Shown piece after piece: positions 1 through 7,711 of a DNA stretch of 29,035 nt. Within the stretch, counting starts at the first letter, position 1; the number at the start of each line of letters is the position of its first letter. This DNA is from Bacteroidales bacterium UBA5235 (GTDB lineage Bacteria; Bacteroidota; Bacteroidia; Bacteroidales; VadinHA17). A model generated the notes under the pieces. It saw only the letters and a program-made list of their open reading frames with translations. It was not told where the DNA came from and ran no database searches. Location: the NCBI GenBank assembly GCA_002409145.1, contig DHUL01000068.1:8028-37062 (forward strand), given 5' to 3'. Position numbers and translations under genes: made by a program.

Positions 1-125
1 CGTGCATTGATAAGTACTATCCCAAGAATTCCAAGAAGGAAGAGCACCAGGGAAACGCTCACAACCAGTGTGGCATAAGAACTGCCGAGCCTGTACCTGG
101 ATATTCCTCCCGTTGATTTTGCCAC
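1..125 (-). CDS. ftsX: Cell division protein FtsX, N-terminal fragment (runs off left edge)
   Basis: FtsX is the membrane partner of the FtsE ATPase. In well-studied bacteria the FtsEX complex sits at the division site and controls peptidoglycan hydrolases. Reading leftward on the minus strand from a GTG at 123-125, I translate about 41 residues. They begin VAKSTGGISRYRLGSSY and continue into a hydrophobic segment rich in L, V, I and G. This matches the cytoplasmic lead and first membrane helix of Bacteroidota FtsX proteins (SR-R-SSY, then VVS-SLVLFLLG). An in-frame TGA lies six codons upstream of the GTG with no ATG between, so GTG, or less likely the adjacent ATT, must be the start. The rest of the gene is outside the window. 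The family call rests on a short but distinctive stretch. Confidence 0.72.
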   Translation of the reverse strand, partial: MAKSTGGISRYRLGSSYATLVVSVSLVLFLLGILGIVLINA

Positions 126-141
126 AATAGAAAATTTGCCT

Positions 142-149
142 CAAAAATA
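142..149 (-). promoter_or_regulatory. Possible -7 promoter box for ftsX
   Basis: On the minus strand the sequence is TATTTTTG, which fits the Bacteroidota -7 consensus TAnnTTTG, about 16 bases upstream of the ftsX GTG. I see no convincing TTG/TTTG -33 element at the usual 19-21 base spacing. The remaining 126-238 gap holds only a 10-base palindrome (174-183) and AT-rich sequence. Confidence 0.3.
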
Positions 150-238
150 GCATACAAACCGCCAAATCCTTCAGCAGGCCTGCAATTTTTTGATATTTAG
201 GCTTAAAAGGTAAGATTGCTGATAATGCACCGCAAGGT

Positions 239-1255
239 TTATACCTCGGTCATCCAGCCAAACTCATCAGGTTCATCGCCGTACTGTATGCCCACAAGTT
301 TGTTAAAGAGCTTCATGGAAACAGGTCCCGGTTTACCGTCCTTGCAATATTCATATACCTTGCCGGTTTCGGGGTCAAATATTTTAGCTATCGGACTGAT
401 AACGGCTGCAGTTCCGCATGCGCCTGTCTCCTCAAACTCAGCAAGCTCTTCAACTGGGACCCTGCGCCGTTCGGTCTTTATCCCCATGCTTTCAGCTATG
501 GTTATAAGGCTCTTATTGGTGATGGAAGGCAGGATTGATTCTGATTTTGGTGTTACGTATGTATTGTTTTTTATTCCGAAGAAGTTGGCCGGACCGCACT
601 CATCAATATACTTCTTTTCCCTTGCATCGAGGAAGAGCGCGTTGCCATAGCCACTCTCGCGGGCATTAACAATGGCCCTCATGCTGGCTGCATAGTTGCC
701 TCCTACCTTGATATTCCCGGTACCCAGCGGAGCTGCTCTGTCAACATCACGGCAGATAAGCATGTTCACCGGCTTCACTCCTCCCTTGAAATATGGACCG
801 ACAGGGGTCACAAAAACAATGAAAGTATATTCTGATGCCGGCTTTACACCCACCTCTGCCCCACTTCCGTAGAGCAGCGGCCGTACATAGAGAGATGCAC
901 CCGAGCCATACGGGGGAACAAACTTCTCATTAAGCTTCACCGCAGTGAAAACAGCCTCTCTGAACAACTCCATCGGCACCGGTGCCATATGGACACCTTT
1001 TGCTGATGACATCAGCCTCATTGCATTCTCATCCCACCGGAACAACCTTACTTTGCCGTCACGCCCGCGGTATGCCTTCATACCTTCGAAAGCCTCCTGT
1101 CCGTAATGTAGACCTGTTGCGGCTATATGGATGTTGATGTATTCTGAATCCGATATCTCAGGCTTGCTCCACTGGCCATTCTTAAAATGACACCTTACAT
1201 TGAAATCTGTTTTGATGTAACCAAAAGGAAGATTGTTCCAATCTAAATTTATCAT
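239..1255 (-). CDS. ilvE: Branched-chain amino acid aminotransferase
   Basis: This PLP-dependent class IV aminotransferase exchanges the amino group between leucine, isoleucine or valine and 2-oxoglutarate. It is the last step of branched-chain amino acid synthesis and the first of their breakdown, in the cytoplasm. The motif NIKVGGNYAAS holds the Schiff-base lysine (about K183), and the fold-type IV signature DECGPANFFGI lies near 218-228. Early motifs such as GLHYGQEAFEGMKAYR are typical of the eukaryotic-like BCAT subgroup. The length of 338 residues is normal. An ATG at 1279 would add eight residues, but it lies inside the -7 box of a strong promoter (1277-1307). I therefore place the start at 1255, giving a leader of roughly 15-20 bases. 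The gene follows the cyclase gene but has its own promoter. Confidence 0.95.
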   Translation of the reverse strand: MINLDWNNLPFGYIKTDFNVRCHFKNGQWSKPEISDSEYINIHIAATGLHYGQEAFEGMKAYRGRDGKVRLFRWDENAMRLMSSAKGVHMAPVPMELFREAVFTAVKLNEKFVPPYGSGASLYVRPLLYGSGAEVGVKPASEYTFIVFVTPVGPYFKGGVKPVNMLICRDVDRAAPLGTGNIKVGGNYAASMRAIVNARESGYGNALFLDAREKKYIDECGPANFFGIKNNTYVTPKSESILPSITNKSLITIAESMGIKTERRRVPVEELAEFEETGACGTAAVISPIAKIFDPETGKVYEYCKDGKPGPVSMKLFNKLVGIQYGDEPDEFGWMTEV

Positions 1256-1276
1256 AATCCTGAATTTTCGATTTTT

Positions 1277-1307
1277 CAAATGTACATTTTAAAACCAAAG
1301 TACCAAA
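1277..1307 (-). promoter_or_regulatory. Full Bacteroidota-type promoter for ilvE
   Basis: On the minus strand TTTG (1304-1307) is followed by exactly 19 bases and then TACATTTG (1277-1284). This is an exact match to the Bacteroidota sigma factor consensus TTTG-N19-TAnnTTTG. It sits between the stop of the cyclase gene (1313) and the ilvE ATG (1255). It is the best promoter in the window, and it rules out the upstream ATG at 1279 as the start. Confidence 0.75.
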
Positions 1308-1312
1308 TGATT

Positions 1313-3169
1313 TTAAGTGTTGTTGAGCTTTCCGCCGGCAAATTCGCGAAGGGCACTGAGTTGTTCATCCTTATTCACAGACCTCAGCCTGCGTGCTGTT
1401 TCGGTCAGAAATCCGTTCTCTCCGATCCTGAAAGCCAACTCCCTGAACCAGGCTTTAGGGTCACCTGTCTTCCCATACGCTTTCTCCTCCCTGTACAACC
1501 GGTCAACCATGGATATGAAATCGATTCTTCCAGTAAAATCATATACTGCATCATGCAGCACACGGCCGGCCATGCTGGTCTGTTCCGGCGAAGAGGCCGA
1601 AGCAATAAGGTCCCTGACCGCTTCAAGCGTCTGCGGATCAAATCCGTAAAATGACAATATTTCAGCAGCTCTTTTCAGCGCAGCAGCTTCAGGATCATTA
1701 TAGTCAAAGGCATAACCGAAATATATGAAAACTGAAGCCAGCCTCAGATGGATGTAATCCTGATCGGAAAGTTTCTCGGCTCTGGCAAGCAGGTCGGCCT
1801 GCAATGATACACTCCGGATATAATCAGCGCTGTGAAAGAAGAGATCCGGGGAGGCGATTTCAGAATACCTGGTGAAAACATGCTCCTCAACGTCAAGGAT
1901 ACGTATCATCTCGATCTTCGCAAGGAACTTCCTGTTTGGTGATCCGTCAGGCTCCCGGAGCTCCGGCCTGATCCCGGTGACAAAATACATGTCAAGGTCA
2001 CCTTTATACTTCACCGGCATCCTGCCCCGGTAATCACATGTAAAATACTCCTTTACAAATTCGTAGGTAGTACCTGAGATGTTTACTTTTCCAGCCTCGC
2101 CTGATGATTCCATTCTGCTTGCGGTGTTTACGGTGTCACCCCAGATATCATAGGTAATCTTCTTGTGCCCGACAACACCTGCGACCACCGTTCCCGTATG
2201 TATCCCTATCCTGATATCCCAGAACCGGGCAGCAGGCTTTGACGGATCGTTCTTCATTACCTGCATGTACTTCTGCATCTCAAGCGCTGCCAGAACCACC
2301 TCGACGGGATTGGTCCTGTTTCTTTCCGGTATGCCGCCCGCACACATATAGGCATCACCAATCGTTTTAATTTTTTCTATCCGGTACTTCTCTGCCACCG
2401 AATCGAAATGAAAGAAAAAACGATCGAGCTCATCAATCAAAGTCTCAGGGTTCATCTCCTCGGCTATCTTCGTAAATCCCTGTATATCTGAAAACAATAC
2501 TGTAACGAAATTATATTTTCTCTTATCAGCTTTCCCCTTTGACATTATTTCCTCAGCTGTGCCTCTGGGGAGCATATTGGCAAGCAGGCTGTCAGACTTC
2601 TCCTTCTCATGCTGAAGCTCTTCAGTTCTCTCCGCAATCAGCTGTTCAAGCCGGCTTTGCCTCTCCATATAGAGCCTGTAAGTCCGTTTCCGCATCATAA
2701 TACCCCCGCCAAGAAGCAAAAAAGGATAGATGATCAGCGCCATCAGTGAGAAATACCACGGTGGCCTGACCCTGAACCTGAATGAACCATCGCCCCCTGC
2801 AACTCCTTCTCCTCTTGCCCTGTAACGGTACATGAAGGTGTATCTTCCAGCGTCAAGACTCGTGTATTCCTTGTATGCCCTGTCAGTCCATCCGTTCCAA
2901 TCACTGTCAGGTCCGTCCATGAAAAAGGAGTATTCAACAGAAGGATCATCTTCCATGACGAAAACTATCCCGTCCCGGTATTTCAGAACAGGTACAGCCA
3001 TCGCAGTATCAACCATCTGCCCTGACCGGTAGAGATAAACACCATTCAATTTCTCATGAGACTGAAGGTCATAACCGCGTCCGGTGCTTACTGCAGACAG
3101 CGGGGTAAACGCTCCTGCGCAGAGCAGAATGCATGCTGTGGCGAACCTGCAGAAATGGTTGATAACCAT
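1313..3169 (-). CDS. Membrane-anchored class III adenylate/guanylate cyclase with Y_Y_Y-like sensor and degenerate HD tail
   Basis: The 618-residue protein has these parts in order: a signal peptide (1-27); a Y_Y_Y-like extracytoplasmic beta-sandwich (about 75-137, ending RVRPPWYF); one membrane helix (139-158); a coiled coil with the LLANMLP signalling motif (165-205); a class III cyclase domain (220-400); and an HD-like alpha-helical tail (about 440-600). The cyclase keeps metal aspartates D228 (SDIQGF) and D272 (IGDAYM), adenine-selecting K268 and D341 (YDIWGD), and N348 and R352 (NTASR). It should therefore be active and prefers ATP by known rules. The tail aligns with that of the paralogue at 6214-7608, but its HD pair is replaced (VFIYFGYAF against LFHDAGHT), so it is probably not catalytic. 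The ligand of the outer domain is unknown. The design suggests envelope sensing coupled to cyclic nucleotide synthesis. Confidence 0.85.
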   Translation of the reverse strand: MVINHFCRFATACILLCAGAFTPLSAVSTGRGYDLQSHEKLNGVYLYRSGQMVDTAMAVPVLKYRDGIVFVMEDDPSVEYSFFMDGPDSDWNGWTDRAYKEYTSLDAGRYTFMYRYRARGEGVAGGDGSFRFRVRPPWYFSLMALIIYPFLLLGGGIMMRKRTYRLYMERQSRLEQLIAERTEELQHEKEKSDSLLANMLPRGTAEEIMSKGKADKRKYNFVTVLFSDIQGFTKIAEEMNPETLIDELDRFFFHFDSVAEKYRIEKIKTIGDAYMCAGGIPERNRTNPVEVVLAALEMQKYMQVMKNDPSKPAARFWDIRIGIHTGTVVAGVVGHKKITYDIWGDTVNTASRMESSGEAGKVNISGTTYEFVKEYFTCDYRGRMPVKYKGDLDMYFVTGIRPELREPDGSPNRKFLAKIEMIRILDVEEHVFTRYSEIASPDLFFHSADYIRSVSLQADLLARAEKLSDQDYIHLRLASVFIYFGYAFDYNDPEAAALKRAAEILSFYGFDPQTLEAVRDLIASASSPEQTSMAGRVLHDAVYDFTGRIDFISMVDRLYREEKAYGKTGDPKAWFRELAFRIGENGFLTETARRLRSVNKDEQLSALREFAGGKLNNT

Positions 3170-3195
3170 AGAGATTTTTAATCTGGTGATCTATA

Positions 3196-3203
3196 CAAAA
3201 ATA
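3196..3203 (-). promoter_or_regulatory. Possible -7 promoter box for the membrane cyclase gene
   Basis: The minus strand reads TATTTTTG, matching TAnnTTTG, about 27 bases upstream of the cyclase ATG at 3169. No clear -33 element lies at the expected distance. It shares the 116-base divergent region with the rdgB promoter. Confidence 0.35.
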
Positions 3204-3258
3204 AACTATAATTTTCCGGTTTTGGTATGCCGGCAAGGCAACGTCACAATGCAATGAT

Positions 3259-3266
3259 TAATTTTG
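3259..3266 (+). promoter_or_regulatory. Possible -7 promoter box for rdgB-porZ
   Basis: TAATTTTG matches TAnnTTTG and lies 19 bases upstream of the rdgB ATG at 3286. A -33 TTTG at the correct distance is not apparent. It would drive rdgB and the closely linked porZ. Confidence 0.4.
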
Positions 3267-3285
3267 CCTTTTACCCTTTCAATTT

Positions 3286-3888
3286 ATGGAACTTGTATTC
3301 GCGACCAACAATAAGCATAAAATCAGGGAGATAAGTGATCTCCTCGACAACAATTTCAGGGTCCTCGGGCTTGCTGACCTGGGTATCAACGAAGAAATAC
3401 CTGAGGAAGCCGAAACACTTGAGGAAAACGCTCTCTTCAAGGCAAGATATGTGCATGAAAAGACCGGACTGAACGTTTTCGCAGACGACACGGGACTTGA
3501 GGTAGATGCCCTGGGAGGTGCACCAGGTGTTTACTCGGCAAGGTATGCCGGCGAGAGCAAAAGCTTTGATGATAATATCGAAAAACTCCTCCGTGAGTTG
3601 CAGGATGTGACCGGAAGAAGCGCCCGGTTCAGAACAGTAATTGCGCTGATTCTCGATGACTCGGAGTATCTCTTTGAAGGCACGGTTGAGGGCGAAATTA
3701 TCAGGGAAAGAAGAGGAAACGGCGGATTTGGATATGACCCGGTCTTCATCGCCTCGGGATATGACCTCACCTTTGCAGAGATACCTCTCGGCGAAAAGAA
3801 CAGAATCTCGCACAGAGCGAAAGCCATGAGGAAGCTCATCGGATTCCTCAGGGGGGAGAACCGGACCGGTGCCGACAGTAACAGGTAA
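3286..3888 (+). CDS. rdgB: XTP/dITP diphosphatase (HAM1/RdgB family)
   Basis: This house-cleaning enzyme hydrolyses non-canonical purine nucleotides (XTP, dITP, ITP) to monophosphates and pyrophosphate, keeping them out of DNA and RNA. The 200-residue protein is full length. It begins MELVFATNNKHKIREI, the family's substrate-binding start. It then has FADDTGLEVDALGGAPGVYS (65-84) with the metal-binding acidic pair, GGFGYDPVF (146-154), and the C-terminal AEIPLGEKNRISHRAKA. Only four bases separate its stop from the porZ start, so the two are very likely co-transcribed and possibly translationally coupled. No Shine-Dalgarno is seen before the ATG, as usual here. Confidence 0.96.
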   Translation: MELVFATNNKHKIREISDLLDNNFRVLGLADLGINEEIPEEAETLEENALFKARYVHEKTGLNVFADDTGLEVDALGGAPGVYSARYAGESKSFDDNIEKLLRELQDVTGRSARFRTVIALILDDSEYLFEGTVEGEIIRERRGNGGFGYDPVFIASGYDLTFAEIPLGEKNRISHRAKAMRKLIGFLRGENRTGADSNR

Positions 3889-3892
3889 TAAA

Positions 3893-6199
3893 ATGAGAAG
3901 GATCATCTCACTGGTATATCTTGTCTTATCCTCTCTCCTGGTAACCGGGCAGGGACCTGTACGATCATGGGATGATCACCTCCCTTACAGCCGGTCATTT
4001 TCAATTGCAGCCGGTGGAGGTAAAATCTACTCCTCAACCGGTTCCGCGGTGCTTGTCCATGATCCGGGAAGCGGCGTTAACTCTTCCCTCTCAAGGGTAT
4101 CAGGACTGACGGAAACGGCAATCGCACTGCTTGCATGGTGTGAGGCGGAAGAATCTCTTATCATTGTCTACCGTAGCACGGGACTGGATATCATAAAAAA
4201 CGGGATCATCACTCACATCCCTGATATAAAAAACAAGTACATACCGGGACTAAAGGAGATTAACGGAGTGACTATCCTTGGTAGCAGGGCCCTCCTGGCT
4301 GCAAGTTTCGGAATTGTTGTGATTGACATCAGTGGCAGGTACGTTGCCGACACCTGGAAGCCCGGGCCTGACGGAGAGACAAACAATGTCAGCGAGGTGG
4401 TCATACTGGGTGACCGCGTTTATGCTGCCACCGCCAGGGGAGTCTGGTCCGCACCTGTGAGCCGCCAGGGTCTCTCCTATTTCGGCAACTGGGATCTCCT
4501 CGATGACCTGCCGGAACCAATATCTGAATACAATAAAATCACTACTGCCGGCACAGGCCTCATGATATGCAAACCAGGGACAACCGGACCTTCATCCTCA
4601 GATGATTCCCTCTTTCTTGTCACTCCCGGCCGTCCTGCGACACTGATAACCACTGAACCGGCTGGAACAATCAAGTCGCTTGACGGTGACGGCAGCAGCG
4701 TGATCGTGTCACTCACCTCCTCACTGAAAATTCTGTCTCCCCAGGGTGCTGTCACCCGCGAAGTACCAGGATATGGCTGGGCAGGAGCCTCCCCGGCCGG
4801 TGCACTGACAACAGGCCGGGACCTGTGGGTGGCCGACGCTTCCGTGGGCCTGGTCTCGACAACAAATTATATTGAATTCAGGAACTATACCATTGACGGA
4901 CCTTATACTGCCAACGTAGCAGATATTGTCTTTTCCGGAAACAGTTTCTGTGTGACAGGGGGAACTGTTGACAACGCCTGGGGCAGCGTCTACAGGCCGC
5001 TTCAGGTTTTTGCCGGCACTGGTAATTCCTGGAAGAGCCATATACTCTATGGTAAAGATGACAGGGATGCGATGCGTTCGGCAATTGATCCCGGCAATGA
5101 AAAGCACTTCTTCGTATCATCATGGGGCAACGGTCTTTATGAATTCCTCGATGGTGAGCTGGTCAAAAACTACAATCAGTACAACTCCCCTCTTGCCAGC
5201 ATCCTGCCCGGAGAGAACTATTCCCGTATCTGCGGCCTTGCCTGGGACCGGTCGGGCAACCTCTGGATGACACAGACCGGAGTGCCGGGCAATCTGAAAG
5301 CACTCACACCGGACGGCAACTGGATCATCACACAGGTGAACCTTAACATGACTGTGGCAGGAGACATGGTCATTGACCGTAATCAGTACATCTGGGTGAT
5401 ATTGCCACGCGGGAACGGACTGCTTGTTTATGATCCCGCAGGAACCCCCGTAAACACATCCGACGACAGGTATATCAGGCTGCAGGTCCAGGATGCCGAG
5501 GGGCACATCATGAACAACCTTTTTTCGATCACTGCTGACCATGACGGGAACCTCTGGGTGGGAACAGACACAGGACCGGCAGTATTCTACAATCCCGGAA
5601 AGGTTTTCACCACTGAAATAAAGGCGTCACGTATCAAAATACCAAGAAACGACGGTTCCGGGCTGGCTGACTATCTCCTTGGTACGGAAACGGTTACTGC
5701 AATCACAGTCGACGGCGCCAACCGTAAGTGGTTCGGGACTCTCAGCTCCGGTGCTTTTCTCATGTCTGACGATGGCAGGAAAGAGCTGGCTCACTTCACC
5801 ACATACAACAGCCCCCTTCTTTCTGACAATATCGTCAAAATAGCAGTTAACGGAGTCACCGGTGATGTGTGGTTCGGCACCTCTGAAGGAATAATTTCGT
5901 ACCGTGGTGAGGCAACCTCAGGAAATGATGATTTCTCCCGCATTTATGCCTTCCCCAATCCTGTCAGGGAAGATTTCGAAGGGGTGGTCACAATAACAGG
6001 CCTTGTCGGCAACTCTTCAGTCAGGATAACAGATGTGAGCGGTAACCTGGTCTACGAGACGAAATCTCTTGGCGGTCAGGCAGTGTGGGATCTGTGCAAT
6101 TACAGGTCACAGAGGGTAGCAACGGGAGTCTACCTGGTATTTTGCGCAAACGAGGACGGAACGCTGGCCGGGGTGACAAAAATTCTGGTAATCAATTAA
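3893..6199 (+). CDS. porZ: PorZ-like T9SS outer-surface component (beta-propeller protein with type A C-terminal signal)
   Basis: In Porphyromonas gingivalis, PorZ belongs to the PorU-PorV-PorQ-PorZ complex on the cell surface that removes the T9SS signal from cargo and attaches A-LPS. This 768-residue protein is close to PorZ in length and layout. It has a signal peptide (MRRIISLVYLVLSSLLVTGQ), then SWDDHLPYSRSFSIA as in PorZ, and a long beta-propeller region. Reg_prop-type blades are visible (GNLWVGTDTG, RKWFGTLSSG, GDVWFGTSEG). A C-terminal T9SS type A sorting domain spans about 683-768 (FPNPV...DVSGNLVYE...GVYLVF). The start at 3893 is preferred because the ATG at 3869 lies inside rdgB and would put extra polar residues before the signal peptide. 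The main alternative is another propeller protein carrying a T9SS signal. Confidence 0.8.
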   Translation: MRRIISLVYLVLSSLLVTGQGPVRSWDDHLPYSRSFSIAAGGGKIYSSTGSAVLVHDPGSGVNSSLSRVSGLTETAIALLAWCEAEESLIIVYRSTGLDIIKNGIITHIPDIKNKYIPGLKEINGVTILGSRALLAASFGIVVIDISGRYVADTWKPGPDGETNNVSEVVILGDRVYAATARGVWSAPVSRQGLSYFGNWDLLDDLPEPISEYNKITTAGTGLMICKPGTTGPSSSDDSLFLVTPGRPATLITTEPAGTIKSLDGDGSSVIVSLTSSLKILSPQGAVTREVPGYGWAGASPAGALTTGRDLWVADASVGLVSTTNYIEFRNYTIDGPYTANVADIVFSGNSFCVTGGTVDNAWGSVYRPLQVFAGTGNSWKSHILYGKDDRDAMRSAIDPGNEKHFFVSSWGNGLYEFLDGELVKNYNQYNSPLASILPGENYSRICGLAWDRSGNLWMTQTGVPGNLKALTPDGNWIITQVNLNMTVAGDMVIDRNQYIWVILPRGNGLLVYDPAGTPVNTSDDRYIRLQVQDAEGHIMNNLFSITADHDGNLWVGTDTGPAVFYNPGKVFTTEIKASRIKIPRNDGSGLADYLLGTETVTAITVDGANRKWFGTLSSGAFLMSDDGRKELAHFTTYNSPLLSDNIVKIAVNGVTGDVWFGTSEGIISYRGEATSGNDDFSRIYAFPNPVREDFEGVVTITGLVGNSSVRITDVSGNLVYETKSLGGQAVWDLCNYRSQRVATGVYLVFCANEDGTLAGVTKILVIN

Positions 6200-6202
6200 C
6201 TG

Positions 6203-6226
6203 GTTATCGGTTTTCAGTTATCGGTT
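6203..6226. repeat. Short direct repeat GTTATCGGTT x2
   Basis: The ten-base word GTTATCGGTT occurs at 6203-6212 and again at 6217-6226, followed by the variant GTTATCAGG. It lies where the porZ and cyclase genes converge and supplies the last codons and stop of the cyclase. Its function, if any, is unknown. Confidence 0.5.
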
Positions 6227-7608
6227 ATCAGGCTTTTGAGTCTCTCAATCTGTAGCTTTTTGTTGACCTCCCTGAGCCGTCTGGCCGTACCGGTAAAATA
6301 CTGGTGACCCGAGATGAACTTCACCTGCATCTTGTTCCAGTCGTTCAGATTCGTGATCTTGTCCTGTGCCTTGAGCTCCTCATAAAGGGTATTTGACACG
6401 GGTATGAAATCACTCCGGCCCAGGTAATCGAGATCTGAGTCACATATGATTTGTTCGAGCAGATCACCCGGCCTCGGCGGAAGCTTGGTCGACATAATAA
6501 TCCGGCAGATACTTTCCAGCTGATCGTCACTGTACCCATAAGCCGGCAACATCTCCTTCACAAGCAAAGTACCCTGGTACTCATGGTCGTCATATGAGAT
6601 TGTATGACCGGCATCATGAAAGAGCGCCGCAGTCTTCAGCAGAAGTATCTCCTCGTCAGAGCACCCTTCAGCCCAACCGATGAGTTCTACCTCGGTGACC
6701 ACATCAACGGTGTGTTTGACATTGTGATAGAAGAGGAAGTCAGGCAGCTCCTTCTCCAGCTTGTCAAGTATCACTTCCTGTATGTCAGTGAGCTGGATGA
6801 GCCCGAATTTGACCCTGAATGACTTGTTGGGAACCGCTCCGTTGTTGTCAGCAGCCAGTTCAGGCAGCAGCCCGACCACCTGGTACATCTGGATGTTGCC
6901 CATGTATTTCACCGGAAGCTTGCCGTAATAGTCGCACCTGAAGAACTCCTTTATAAGCTCATATGTCATTACCGAGATCAGGATTGAATCCCTGTCAGAC
7001 ACACCCTGAATCCGGCTTGCCGTGTTCACCGCCCTGCCCTTGATATCATAGGAGGCCCTGCTCTTGCCTGAAACGGTGGCAGATACAGGTCCGGTGTGAA
7101 TGCCGATCTTCAGGTTCCAGATACGCCTGTCCCCTCTCCTGAGGGTTTCAAAATCACGGAGAAACTGTCTCAGTTCCACGGCAGCCATCACCACTTCAAC
7201 GGGATTGGTGATGTTCTTTGCAGGTATTCCCCCGGCGCACATATAGGTGTCGCCTATAGTCCTGATCTTCTCAATGTGATATTTTTCAATAATCCTGTCG
7301 AACTCAAAGAATATCTCATCCAGTTCATCCATCACCACTGCAGGGTCCATCCCCTCTGTCAGATTTGATAAACCCTGGATGTCAGCAAAAAGGACAGTGA
7401 CCATGTTGAACTTGAGACTCTTCTCCTCTTCGGCCACCCTGACACCCTTCAGTTCATTGTTCTCGACAAGAAGCCTGTATTTCTCAGTGGTCTCAAGAAG
7501 CCTCTCCTTCTCACGCTCAAGTTTCTTAACCTGCTCCTCCAGCTCTTTGTTCTGGCGCACAAGCTTTGCAATTCGCCTGAGAAGCTGATCTTTGGATGTT
7601 GATTCCAT
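6214..7608 (-). CDS. Soluble class III nucleotide cyclase fused to an HD phosphohydrolase (phosphodiesterase-like) domain
   Basis: The 464-residue protein has no signal peptide or membrane helix. It starts with a charged coiled coil (about 7-60), followed by a class III cyclase domain (67-248) and an HD domain (about 285-440). The cyclase keeps D76 (ADIQG), D120 (IGDTYM), D188 (YDIKGR), N195 and R199. The adenine-selecting lysine is replaced by arginine (R116, EKIRTIGD). The HD domain has YHNVKHT (H295, H299), FHDAGHT (H331, D332, H335) and CDSD (D390), a full metal-ligand set. YHN-x2-H and HD-x2-H-x4-D closely resemble the class I cyclic nucleotide phosphodiesterase signature, which normally ends in N. 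One protein may therefore both make and hydrolyse a cyclic nucleotide; that is inference. It is paralogous to the 1313-3169 protein and converges with porZ, leaving a 14-base gap. Confidence 0.85.
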   Translation of the reverse strand: MESTSKDQLLRRIAKLVRQNKELEEQVKKLEREKERLLETTEKYRLLVENNELKGVRVAEEEKSLKFNMVTVLFADIQGLSNLTEGMDPAVVMDELDEIFFEFDRIIEKYHIEKIRTIGDTYMCAGGIPAKNITNPVEVVMAAVELRQFLRDFETLRRGDRRIWNLKIGIHTGPVSATVSGKSRASYDIKGRAVNTASRIQGVSDRDSILISVMTYELIKEFFRCDYYGKLPVKYMGNIQMYQVVGLLPELAADNNGAVPNKSFRVKFGLIQLTDIQEVILDKLEKELPDFLFYHNVKHTVDVVTEVELIGWAEGCSDEEILLLKTAALFHDAGHTISYDDHEYQGTLLVKEMLPAYGYSDDQLESICRIIMSTKLPPRPGDLLEQIICDSDLDYLGRSDFIPVSNTLYEELKAQDKITNLNDWNKMQVKFISGHQYFTGTARRLREVNKKLQIERLKSLITDN

Positions 7609-7686
7609 CTTGGCTGACCTGTAATAAATATTCTAATCTAATAAACTCAGAGTCTCCCTTCGCAGTATGCTGTTATGAAACTTTAA

Positions 7687-7694
7687 TACTTTTG
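7687..7694 (+). promoter_or_regulatory. Possible -7 promoter box for recO
   Basis: TACTTTTG fits TAnnTTTG. Transcription would begin near 7699, downstream of a possible GTG start at 7697, which supports the ATG at 7712 as the recO start. No clear -33 element is seen. No TAnnTTTG box was found for the divergent cyclase gene in the same 100-base region. Confidence 0.4.
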
Positions 7695-7711
7695 ATGTGA
7701 CCTTTCAGGCT

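Noticed and set aside
174..183. Ten-base palindrome GCAGGCCTGC near the ftsX promoter
   Set aside because: It has no loop to form a hairpin and no second copy, so there is no support for an operator or terminator.
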